This document shows, in pieces, positions 1 to 11,600 of a stretch of 64,000 nt of DNA. This stretch comes from Citrus sinensis (Eukaryota > Streptophyta > Magnoliopsida > Sapindales > Rutaceae). The notes beneath the pieces were generated by a model that was not told the DNA's origin, made no database searches, and saw only the letters and a list, made by a program, of their open reading frames with translations. The position numbers were made by a program, and so were the translations under genes. The stretch is from NCBI RefSeq assembly GCF_022201045.2, contig NC_068558.1, positions 45,287,001 to 45,351,000 on the forward strand. Direction: 5' to 3'. Position 1 is the first letter of the stretch. Each line of letters begins with the position of its first letter.

Positions 1-2215
1 TTGCAAGCATCATTTGCACACTTGGTAGTTTGCATACAATTTTTGACAATTAAAAATTAATATAAATTTTTTAATTTTCATTTTTTAAGGTTAAGTTGGT
101 AATTTAATTATTTTCTTTTTATGAATGTCCAAACAAAAAAATTATTTTAAAAGGGTAATATTGTAAAAGTAAGCCAAAAGAAATAAAAAGTAACAGTAGA
201 TGTATTAATAATTTAACGATATGGATGTTTTGAGATATTTTTAAAAATATAGGGACTAAATGATCATTAATCTTAAAATACAGGGACTGAATGAGCTTTT
301 ACCCAAAGAATTAATATTTTGTCCCAAAAAATAGTCCAGCCCTACATTTATCCTACCTCCCAAAGATAGCCTAATCTCTCTATTTCTTATATTTTATTTT
401 TAGATGCATATTTACACTTATACTCCAAAAATTTTAGTCGTTCAGTTATTTTAAATGTTTTATTTTTCAACTTAACAATGAAAATTCGTCAAATAGCGAC
501 GTATATCAAAATAAAAATTGAGTTCAAAAAGTTAAATTAACACATAAATAATGCTTTGAATGAACTATTTAACTTTAACTCTCAAAATTACCCTTCCACA
601 ATTAATCTATTTCCTACAACGTAAAAAGCTTAGTTATTTTTTTTTATAAAATTATAAAGATTAATCATCATAATTGTAAAATCACGTTCTACTGTTAAAA
701 AACTTTATAGCTTATTTAGGTAAAATAAAACACATGCAGAATACTATTGTTATTTTGAATAAATTTCATGACTGATTAAATTAAAAATTAACAAAATTAT
801 ATGTTCAATAAACTCTATTAATTTTACCAAATTCAAAACATTATTTTCTTAAAATATTTAACTTGAAAATGTATAGCACATAAGTACAAGTTATTTAACA
901 GCTGTAGCTTTCTAATGTATTTTCGATACAAATTTAAGGGCATAATTTTCAAACTATTAACTTTCATACATTTATAATCAATGTTAAAAAGAAAAAATTA
1001 ATCATATCATTACATATGTATTTAGATCAACATATACCTTATTCAAATTTAAATATATTCGATATTCAGCCTAAATAAATAAATAAATGCCACCTTAATC
1101 TAAACTATGGTCACAACTCATAGTAAGATCCAAGGGAAAAAAAAATACACTTAATAACCATATAAACAATATTAATGCTAAGGCTACAAACACATATCCG
1201 TGTATAAACTGGCCAAAAAAAAAAAAATCAATCACTATTTGGCCTAGTGATTGTCACCTTACTGTGTTTTAATGCAAAAACTAATTTGACAATCAATTAT
1301 TGGTTGGATAATGCATCTATATAAATTTATTGTTAATTAATATATCCTTTAAAGCATTGATTTCATGTCTTTCTATCTTTTTACCCGATCATCATTTATA
1401 TGGAGGATATCTCGTGTGGAGAAGACAACTATCATATTGTCTACGTATACGATCACATTTGATTATCGCGCAGCGGCACGCTTAGCGCGCTTCCATTGGG
1501 GGAGCTAGATTGTGAGGCTCAGTTCTCCTAATGAGAGTGCGCCACATGTACCTTCGCGTACTAGATAGGCTCTCTATATATGAATCTTTGTGATTGCTTG
1601 ACTTAAATTAAAAAGAAAAAGAGGCAGAGCGAACTTCACATTAAAATTTTCCGGTCAAATTTATGTACAAAAAGATTTAATTAATAGAAATTTCTCTCAC
1701 ATCATGGGTTATGGACCTCGTGATGGTGATTTGGGTTTGAACGAGTGATGCAAAATCGACACCGTAAAGATGCTAAACACTTTGATGGGAGTTGTATTCG
1801 AGTTTATTTTTTTTAATATTTATGCGAAATAAAGTCATTAATAATTGAATATTCCATTTAAATATTAAAGAACTATATACAATTTCAAACTGTAATATTA
1901 ACCAACTTAAACAACATTGATGTTTCAAAGCAAAGAATTTTATTCATTGAGTAAAAAGAATAAACACTTAGAAGACCGTGAACAACTATGCCCAAATCCA
2001 TAAATTCCAAGTTTTGTAAACATCACCCAACATGATAACGAAGAAGGTAATGGAGATCCAGCAAGTGCTTATAGCAAAAACGATTGAAACAGAGAGCAAG
2101 CGCTTATTAAGTGTTTATAAGATAGAACCCATGGCTGTGATGGTGTTTAAAAAAAAAATGATGGTTGCACCAATTCTGATATTGATTCAAAAGAAATTAG
2201 CACGTCTTCGTGATC
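1..2215. other. AT-rich intergenic DNA
   Basis: No gene is supported here. The stretch is strongly AT-rich with many short A and T runs. A short GC-richer patch at about 1440-1570 (with GCGC motifs) stands out, but it gives no reading frame or repeat family that I recognise. Confidence 0.6.
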
Positions 2216-2230
2216 AAATCTTGGTGGGAA

Positions 2231-2457
2231 TCGCCACTCGGCCTTGTTGCCCTCACAAGCGTGAAGGCTGCGGTTCAAGCCCCCACAAAAATATTGTAGG
2301 GCTAAAATGTTTATAAGTCTTTCTCCTTTACGAACTGCTAGTAGATTAGAGATATCTCTCATTTGTAAGGGTTATTTGTCTGGACATGTACAATAATAGT
2401 TATAAATATCTGTGTAATACAATAATCTGATCTGATGTATAATCAATATTTTAAAAA
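2231..2457 (+). mobile_element. SINE with 15-bp target-site duplication
   Basis: A 227-bp insert lies between two identical 15-bp copies of aaatcttggtgggaa (2216-2230 and 2458-2472). It begins tcgccactcggcc, has a pol III box B-like motif (ggttcaagcccc, about 2273-2284) and ends in an A run. These are hallmarks of a tRNA-derived SINE mobilised by a LINE. The perfect duplication points to a fairly recent insertion. The 5' part resembles the minus-strand element at 41151-41463. Confidence 0.8.
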
Positions 2458-2472
2458 AAATCTTGGTGGGAA

Positions 2473-3624
2473 CCATTAACTTTATATTGTCTTAATAATA
2501 TAATTTTTTTATAGTTGCCAACAATAGATAAACCTTAATAAGGAAGAAAGATTATAAGATTTTATAGTTTTATTTTCTTTTTAATCAGATTTTTTATTTT
2601 TTATTTTTTTATTTTTAACGATGGGGTGTGTTGAAAAGGGATAGAAAATATAATAAAAGTAAAGTAAGAATTAGATCAGGCATAATAAAAGACAAAGATT
2701 ATTTTAAAATTTGTAATGGAGTTAACTGAAAAGCAGAAATAGAGAGATAAAATAAGGGCCTAAATATCAACCCCTTACATTTGCAATGCCCAAAAAATAA
2801 GTGGGCTTACCCCCATCAAGTTTATTTGAGTCATGAGGCATAAGACAAGCTATATAGGAGTTGGACAAAATCTACCCTTTTGCTTTTATTTTATAAAAGA
2901 GTGAGACTATTGGCACCTCTCTACAATCCTTATAAAAACCCCTTTCCTAATACAATGGCATTAAAGAATCTAATAAATCTAATTAATCCCCGACATTTCC
3001 CTCTTTACAAGTTTCTCTCTTAACTCTTTACACCACACAACCACCTATCATTTTCTTTTTCCTCTCATAAGCACTTCGCACCATAATCAATGTGATTCCA
3101 CTAACAAAATCTCACTCTTATCAATTTCCGTTTATAAGCTTAATCAATAAACCTTTTTTTTCTATTTATTTCCTAGCATATCAACTTTTTTATGTGAAAA
3201 AATTAAAGCTTTTTCATTGGGGTCCACTTTTAACCTCTAATTGATTTGATTCAAATATGTATAAGATTTTTTATTTTCTATATGTATGTATGTATATGTT
3301 TATGTGTGTGTATGTATGTATATGTATATGTGTATATACATACACACAAGAAAATAGCTTTTATTGACAATTGTTTTGTGATACTTTGTTAAAAAATATC
3401 GACATACACATACGTATAGAGCGTTTTCTATATTTAATAGACAAAAATCACAAATTACTGATATTATATTACATGTATATAAAATGTCAGAGATGAATGA
3501 TGTCAGGTACCACCAAAAAATATATGTATATACATTTGCATGTATATTAAATATCAATTTCTTGTGTCATTCAATTTCTGATACGATCTTCACCGGCGGA
3601 ACCGAGTGCGATAGGATAGAACTC
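2473..3624. other. intergenic, with TATG/TG microsatellite
   Basis: No gene is seen. At about 3279-3350 there is a mixed (TATG)n/(TG)n/(TA)n microsatellite. The rest is AT-rich with pyrimidine tracts at 2990-3070. Confidence 0.5.
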
Positions 3625-3837
3625 AGAATCTACAATGTCGGGATGAACAAGAAAGAAGTCGAAGAGTTTCCTCTTATGCGTTCACCTCATCAGTTGGGGA
3701 AAGAGAACGTGTCAAGCGAGGCATACGAAGCTGTTCGTGTCGCTTGCAACAAGTATATGGTGAAATTTGTTGGCAAGGATGTGCTACATTTGAGAGTGAG
3801 TGCACACTTGTTTCATGTTCTGAGATTGACAAGTTGA
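3625..3837 (+). pseudogene. ribosomal protein L10 (uL16) gene fragment
   Basis: The frame ending at 3837 reads [16 protein letters not shown], then [20 protein letters not shown] and [18 protein letters not shown]. This matches cytosolic RPL10/uL16 from about residue 30 to about residue 100 (family: [53 protein letters not shown]). Between the first two blocks the family residues CVHL-SW appear in the next frame (CVHLISW), so two compensating one-base indels lie at about 3670 and 3700. The gene's N-terminus and its C-terminal half are absent on both sides, and no intron or A-tail is seen. It is therefore a dead gene fragment, either a truncated retrocopy or a piece captured by a transposon. 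Confidence 0.8.
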
Positions 3838-3839
3838 AG

Positions 3840-6800
3840 AAGAAACTAGCTTTTGCTAGCCGGTTTTCATTCCCTACTCTTTGGTCTTTCACTTTTGTTT
3901 TAAATGAATAAATTAGTGATATAATTTCAAATGGACTTGTAAGAAATTTAAGAAAATGAATTGATAAAGAGCATGTTAGATATATTTATCACATTTTGTG
4001 GACTGACATAAATTATTTTAATTATTTTTTATATTTTACCGAATCAATACGTGACTGATGTCAAATATTAAGGAGTAATTTTGACAGACTCATTAACCTA
4101 TACAGTAGTATATTATGGACAACTATAATCCTTAATTGTGTTATTTTAACTTATAATATGATAGACAGGGGTTTATGCGCTCAACCACAATATTTAAGTG
4201 ACTTCAGCTCATTAGAAGTTTATTGTTCACGAATTTATGGCATGAGTGCAATGCACTTCTCTCCCTTCCTCTCCCGTGTGTACGTGTGCAGTAAATTTTG
4301 AGAGAAGTTCGAATCTTGAGCTGAACTGAAGGAAGCAAGAATTCAGAAGCTAGATCAAAGATGTAACAACTCAATATAAGCTCCATAACAAGCTTCTAAG
4401 TTCAGATTCATGGGTGATCAAGGTAAATCTCGAAATTTTAGTTAAAGTATATGTTTACTTGGAAATACAAAATTAAAGATATAAAGCTTGTAATTATTTC
4501 AACAGAGCATGTAGTCGTGTTTGTTGAGTGATAGCTTGGAATGGTTTCATTGTTACATTAGTCATGGTTTGGAATAGTTACGCCATTTTGCTCACCAAGT
4601 GTTTGTCAAAGTTTCTGACTTTTTGCGCACAAATAATTTCCTTTCTTTTTTTACCATGCGAATTATTGCTCCATTTTGGAGATTTACTTCGTTAGCTTCC
4701 AGTAAGTGAAGAAATTATATTGTTTTTTTTTTCTTTCCAGTTTCTTTTACTCTTGCTGTAAATATGGATATCCGAAGGTGAATGTGACAAATCTGCAGGT
4801 GTGTAATCTTTTTTTTTTTTTTGTTGCGGTTGCGTTTTCTTTCTTTTTACCTAATACTTTTGTGAAATTTATAACTTACATTCTCAATGGTACTAATTAA
4901 GGCAACTGATTGACAATGTAGAAGAGTCTTTTCCATATTTATATAATGTTTAAACTTGTAATTGGTAAGGCTTAATCAATTAATTAGTGATATTAAGACA
5001 AATTTAGTTTGTTAATTTTTTTAACCTTTAATGAATACCTGTCGCGAATGAATTCATTAACGGCCTTTTTTCATTATTTAGATTTATAGTTGAATATACT
5101 CTACTTTAGTTATTTTTAATGACTTGAGTTACAACTTTCTTGTTCACTAATTTTTTTTTTTTAAAAATGAAGTTTATTTGTAAATATTTTTGCTTTGCAA
5201 CAAAGTATGTTTATTTCTATTAACTGTTATTTCTCTATTTCTTGTTAATTAAAGTTGCAATGGGTGGAAAGTGACAAATAATCTTTTTTTTTTAGCTGAT
5301 TTGGTAAAAATGTTTGGAGCTTTTCATCCTCAACTTATCTTGTATCATAACCATTCAATCTAGTGAATGGAAAAGTTGTTGGTGTGATAATGCATGATTG
5401 CACTACTTATGCTTATTATTCAAAGAATGAAAGGCAAATCCTTGGCAATTTAATTTTTAGAAATTTTAGTTTCTTTTTTATTATTCAGTTATAGAAGTAA
5501 GATGTCCTATTTATTGAAGTACTTGGAATGGTGTAACATATACTAATGATATTTGAATATGTAATAAAAGATTTTGTAATATAAATGAAGTTATTGTTAT
5601 TGTTATTGTTTTATAGTGCCTTTTAATTTAATCAATAGTAAACATACTATATTATATTTTTAATTTTTCAGATGTTAAATCAAACACTGATACCATAGTA
5701 ACAATAATCACGAACATTAACATAGAGTTGCAATATTTTTGATGTTAAGATGTCATATTTATCATAATACTATAATAACAGTAATGACAAACACTATAAT
5801 CGTGAAACTATAAACTAGTGTGAATAGGTTCTGACTATTATTTCAGTAACACAATTAGCAAGTATCATTGAAAGTACCTAGTGACATTATTTTCAAATCA
5901 CTGAAGATCATTTTTCTTTAAGTGTGTGTGTGATTTAATCATTAAAAAATTTGTACAACAAAATTATAATTGAAGTTGAGTGAAATAAATTGAGAAAGAG
6001 CGATGATATTTAACCCTCTCAATTTATCTCACCAAGCCCCCACTTTTCAATAAATATTATCTATTCAAATTTTCCCTTATTGCAAAATAATTATTTTTCC
6101 TCCCCTCCAAGCTCTTAATTGATTAACTTCTCATCTCTTGTATCTCTCTCATCTTTTTTTTTTTTACCCCAATTGATTCACTATTTGAATCAAATATTAA
6201 CTATTAATCAAATTCCAAATTAAAATTAAACAAAATCTTAGACAATTACATGAAGTAAAACAGATGTCATCAATAACAACAAAACCCACCACTTGTTAAT
6301 AAAATTTAACAAAATCCAACGTTAAAACTCATTATGTGTTAATGGAGGTGATGGATTGACGTACTTGTTGTCAATAAAAATAGTTGGCGGGTTGATAGTT
6401 ATGTCAGAGTGAGAGAAGATGCCAAGTGGGGAAGAGATAATAAAATAAAATAAAAATAATAATTTTTATTTTCAATAAGGATGATTCTAGAAAATAATAA
6501 GATAAATTGAAAAGTGGAGGTTATTAAAATAATTTAAGGGAGTCAGGTATCATTGTTCATTGAAAAAGTAGAGAATGATACTTTAGAAATAAAAATAGAT
6601 CTCTTGGAGGAGAAGGGGTTTTAAAAGGAAATTATAAGGTATAAAAATGAATTTGAAAAACTAAAGAAAGAGAGAGATTTAAGGAAGGATGATTGATGTC
6701 ATTTCCATAAATATTTTCTAAGGTAGATAAATTAATTATTTTATAGACATTTCAAATTTCATCCTAAATAAGGTGTCCTTTAATGGTTAGTAATTTTTGA

Positions 6801-6968
6801 TAAAATTTAAATAAATTTGTTATATTATCTCACAAATTAATTGATGAATGACACATTATTTGAAATAAAAAAAAAATTAATATGTGCAATCACTTAACAA
6901 TGAAAGAATGATATCATTGCTGCTAAAATATTTATACAAGGATATGCTGAAATTCATAACTTGTAAAA
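3840..6968. other. AT-rich intergenic DNA, no gene seen
   Basis: About 3.1 kb of AT-rich sequence with poly-T tracts. No frame over about 65 codons looks like a protein, and I recognise no RNA gene. The stretch 6300-6700 is purine-rich but not repetitive. Confidence 0.5.
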
Positions 6969-6977
6969 TAAAATAAA

Positions 6978-7164
6978 GAGTAATGATACAGCCACAAATT
7001 TTTATACAAACTTATTTTGTACAAACTGATGTGGCATGATAAGATTGGTTGAATTAAATATCACTTGGCCCACATGATTTGTTTTTATTATTTTATATTT
7101 TCATTCAACCAATTAATTAATGCCACATTAGTTTGTACAAGAGTTTGTGACTGTATCATTACTC
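6978..7164. mobile_element. foldback MITE with 9-bp target duplication (Mutator-like)
   Basis: The two ends are inverted copies. The left end begins gagtaatgatacagccacaa; the right end, on the other strand, begins gagtaatgatacagtcacaa and stays paired through tgtacaaact and tgtggcat to the attggttga motif, about 75 bp with small gaps. Nine bases, taaaataaa, lie directly before (6969-6977) and after (7165-7173). A 9-bp duplication fits a Mutator-type transposase acting in trans, although the duplicated word is low in complexity. There is no coding content. Confidence 0.78.
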
Positions 7165-7800
7165 TAAAATAAATAGTCTATTATCCATATATTTAGAACT
7201 ATTCACGTCATGAAAATGGCATTATTTAAGACATTTTTGTATGGTAAATGTAATATAAGTAATATAAAAAGAGAGAAAACCAAACTAAGTGATATTTACA
7301 GGGTCGAGACTCGGGTTTTGAAATCTGTCATTAGTAATTATCTTATCACACGTACATGCACGTGTGTTCGTTAAAACTAAAAGCATGAATTAAATAAAGA
7401 GTTTGTGCATAAAATCATATGTAAATTACTAATAAATTAAAGCACGATTATACTTGCCAATAACTAAGGGCTAATTTGGAATTATGGTGGTTGATGAAAT
7501 AAGTTATTATTTTTGTACGGATGAAATAAGGTACCGATTAAAAAAATACTTCGATATTTGTTAAATTTTTATTTTTACAGTTGTTATGAGTTTGAAAAGT
7601 AAAATATACGTGTCTGGTAAATTTTATTATAAAAATATTACTTTATTATATAATGATGAAAATATAACTTTAAATTGTCTTTTACTTGTATGTTAGAGTT
7701 TATGAAAAATAAGAAAATAAAATATTAAGATTGTTATAAAAACTTAAAAAAAAAATTGTGGTAACTTATTTAATAAGTTGGTTAAAAAAATTAATTTTTT

Positions 7801-8020
7801 TACCAACAAAGTGTTGGCTCCACTGGTAATAGAGTTCTCTTAAGTGGCTTGATTGAGTTTGTTCCTCAGTTCGAATCGCAGGGAAGTTGCCTTTGTTGGG
7901 AGAACATGTGCCTCCCGATTCGAGCAGGGACTTCTAGTCTAGATTGTGGTACGTGCTTAAAGGTGCCTCTCACAATTGGGACCCTCCTCAGGATATCTCA
8001 TGGTTAAGAAAAAAAAATTA
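7801..8020 (+). mobile_element. tRNA-related SINE-like element
   Basis: The sequence carries a possible pol III box A (gttggctccactgg, about 7812) and a box B-like motif (agttcgaatcgc, about 7869), and ends in an A-rich tail at about 8007-8018. Flanking words aaattaattttt and aaattaactttt may be a worn target duplication. The layout fits a tRNA-derived SINE of about 210 bp. The family is not identified and the boundaries are approximate. Confidence 0.5.
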
Positions 8021-8634
8021 ACTTTTAGTATGTTTTTGGAAACTATGTTAAAATAGAAAAAATTATAAGATAAATTTTTTTTAAAATATTATTTTTATCA
8101 AAATTTATAAAATAAATTGGTTACATCATTTCAATAACAATCATAAATGGAATCTAAGCCCATTACGGGGAGCAATACTTATCTTCGTCGATGGCCCTTT
8201 TTGGCCCTTTCCAATTGGGTCGTCAGCATGTACAGTGTACACGTCAATCACCCAATGGACTGATGATGCAAAAGCGGACCCCATCTTCCGAACTAAACTT
8301 GCGCAAGAAGGAGAAGTCACACGTTTTGCCTTCCGCGTTTCATGTATCCGTCTTAAGACACTCCGGTGACTCCACTAAAAAAGCACGTCATTGGCCCCCA
8401 CTAAAAAGTAAGTCCACAACGAAGGACAAAGACATTGACTGCGGGCTGAGAGGAAGAAAGAGCGAGTGACCTGGCTAGGTGTTTATGCATCGGCAGTAGG
8501 CAACATCGATTCTTCTATATTTCAGCAGTTGCAAGTTACAACTTAAGCGCGAAGCAAAGATTAGAGTTCTGTGACCTGTGTGGTGAGCGAGAAAGAGAGA
8601 GAGGATTTCAAATTCTAAGTTTTAACGAATAACA
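8021..8634. promoter_or_regulatory. upstream region and probable 5' UTR of the DExH helicase gene
   Basis: No independent gene is supported. Base composition becomes richer in GC from about 8150, and a GA-rich stretch (8585-8605) lies just before the helicase start codon, as is common in plant leaders. A 92-codon open frame at 8191-8469 looks like no family I know and is treated as chance. Confidence 0.4.
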
Positions 8635-11600
8635 ATGGGGCCATCGTCTCCGACATCGTCTTGTAGTTCTTCTTATTCGTCGCCGTTTACGTCACCGGAA
8701 TTCTCGTCCCTTCCCGTCATGTCGCTCCGAGAAAAAATCGTCGAGAAAGTCCTTGAAAATCGCGTCACTCTCATCGTCGGTGAAACTGGCTGTGGTACTT
8801 ACATTACTTCTCGTTACTAATTGTATTGCTGTTTGCCTACCTTTGAAGCCAAGGCCAAAGCATAATATTTTCGCGTGGTGAATTTGTATCTTTTGATCAA
8901 TGGATTTTGACCGCTGATGTGTTTTTTTTTTTTTTTTTTTCCCGTTACGTAGGGAAGAGCTCTCAAGTTCCGCAATTCCTTTTGGCGGAAAACATGGAGC
9001 CCATTCTATGTACACAGCCGAGACGATTTGCTGTTGTGGCCGTTGCTAAAATGGTTGCCAAAGGTCGTAACTGCGAATTGGGTGGAGAAGTTGGATATCA
9101 CATTGGTCATTCAAAGCACTTATCTGAAAGGTAGTTTGTATTTAATTTTCTAATTTACACAATGTATCCTTTGGAGCTTGAAACATTCTTTTTTCCCTCT
9201 CTTTTCTTCTTGTCGCTTGTCTATCTTCTTTCCCTTTGTCACCGGAGACTTTAGCTTTTTACAAAATGATGGTCAAATTACTTCCGAGACAGGGCACTCG
9301 GTTGTAAATAAAAAAAAAAAAAATTAAGTAAAAATTCTCCAAACAAATTCAGTCAGAAGATGTCATTTTAGGATTTTGCCTCCCAATACTTTGATTACTT
9401 TGGTCACATGTATAGGTGCTTTTGATTGAATTTTGCACAGAGTTGATTATAAAACATTTTTCTTTCTAACGGTCAAAATAAATATGAGGGGCATTTAGTG
9501 CCCAATGCTTTTTTTTTTTTTTTTAAATTACATTATACTCTTCATTTTCTCGGAGGTTTATACTTTACAATTGGCAGTCATCTTCTTCAAATTGTTTTGC
9601 AGATCAAAGATTGTTTTCAAAACTGCTGGAGTTTTGTTGGACGAAATGCGAGACAGAGGCTTGAATGCACTCAAGTACAAGGTTATAATTCTTGATGAAG
9701 TGCATGAAAGATCTGTAGAATCTGACCTTGTTCTTGTCTGTGTTAAGCAACTGCTGTTGAAGAAGAATGACCTGAGGTTGACATCCTTCTTTCTCATTTT
9801 TTTTCTCATATTGTGATTTTTCTTTTTCAGCTAGGACTGACTTGGCGAAGTTGGCATATGTGGATATGTTTTCATGTTTTTGGTTATCTATTAGGAAAGT
9901 GATACTTTCATCTCTTGCATTTGTAATTTTGTATGACATCTGAGCTGAACTTTCCACTTGGGAGGATTTGATAGAGTTGATGCCCTTTCCAGGGTTGTCT
10001 TGATGTCCGCAACCGCTGATATTACAAAATATAGAGATTACTTCAGGGACCTTGGTAGAGGTGAAAGAGTGGAAGTGCTTGCAATCCCTAGCACCAATCA
10101 GAGGACCATTTTTCAGCGAAGAGTTTCTTATCTTGAACAGGCAAGGGCTATTACTGCATCCCTTCGTCTTTCTGCTACATGACCGGTGTTATTATTACAT
10201 GAATGCTTGCTTTTGCTTCAGCATTTTATTAAGTATTCTTCTTTATTTACATTCATTTACTTCCTCCACAAGCTTCTGCTGTGGAAAAAGTAGTAACTAA
10301 TGAATGTTAGGTTGCAGTGCTCTAATTTTCTGGCTTTACATTGATGTATTCTGTAATACATTGCTCAAAACACTTTCATATAACAAGTCTTTGAGACTTC
10401 TTGATTATCACACTTGAAAAATTTAATTGAAACAACAATTCAGAAAGCATTTGTTTGTTGTTTTTGTACAGAAATTAGCAGAAGGGCGTAGTAAGTCAAG
10501 ATAGAATTTAAGGAAGTTATTGTGCTGGTTTTTGTGTTGGTGATATCATTTAACTTGTTTCATGTGATATCATGCATTGCTGTGATATGTAAGATTTGAA
10601 AATTTTCGGGTGATTTCATGAATTGTTATGATATGTGAGATTTGAATTTAATGGAAAAAGAATGGCGGAGAGGTTGCTTCAGATGATTTTATGGCATAGG
10701 ACATTCTCTTCCTGTATCTGATAATTATGCAACTACTTTTTGCATAGGTTACCGAATTGCTTGGAGTAGATCATGGAATGACGTCAGAATTATCATCTTT
10801 AAGATATTGTTCCGGTCCAAGTCCTTCTATGGCTAATGCTGAAATTAAGCCTGAAGTACACAAACTTATTCATGATTTAGTGCTGCACATTCATAAAAAT
10901 GAGTCAGATATTGAAAAGAGCATTTTGGTTTTCCTTCCAACATACTATGCCCTGGAACAACAATGGCACCTTATGAAGCCACTCAGTTCATTTTTCAAGG
11001 TTCATATTTTGCATAGTAGTGTTGATACTGAACAGGCTCTCATGGCTATGAAAATCTGCAAGTCCCATCGTAAGGTAAACACCGGTTCTTTTTCTTAAGA
11101 TTTTTTTTTTTTGACTGATAAATGGAGGAAGGGAAGTTCATTTGGATGCCTATTTGAATTGAAGTAGAGATGTGTGGGTGGCCATTTGAATGGTATTTTA
11201 CTGTTTGATTTGCTCCTTTTGTCATAAAAATACAAGAGGCTGCTTTATTGCAATTGTTTCTCCACATGATATGATCATGCTGCTGATAAATGATTCTGCA
11301 GTTGGATTAAAAGGATATGTTACTAAGTTTGACCTTTTTACTTGTTATCAAGTGTCCCACAACGTCATGCATTTTTCATTACTCAAGTTTAAGATTTTAG
11401 ATTTCACGTCATTGTTTGTTCATCAAGTAAGTATTACCTTGCACAGGTAATATTGGCCACAAACATTGCGGAATCATCTGTTACAATACCCAAAGTTGCA
11501 TATGTCATTGATTCATGCCGATCTTTACAAGTTTTTTGGGATGTTAATCGGAAAATAGACTCTGCAGAGCTTGTTTGGGTTTCTCAATCTCAGGTAATAA

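Noticed and set aside
2032-2316. A 94-codon open frame
   Set aside because: It runs across the border of a well-bounded SINE (2231), so it cannot be an ancestral gene in that form.
8191-8469. A 92-codon open frame before the helicase gene
   Set aside because: It has no family resemblance and lies where the promoter and leader of the helicase gene are expected.
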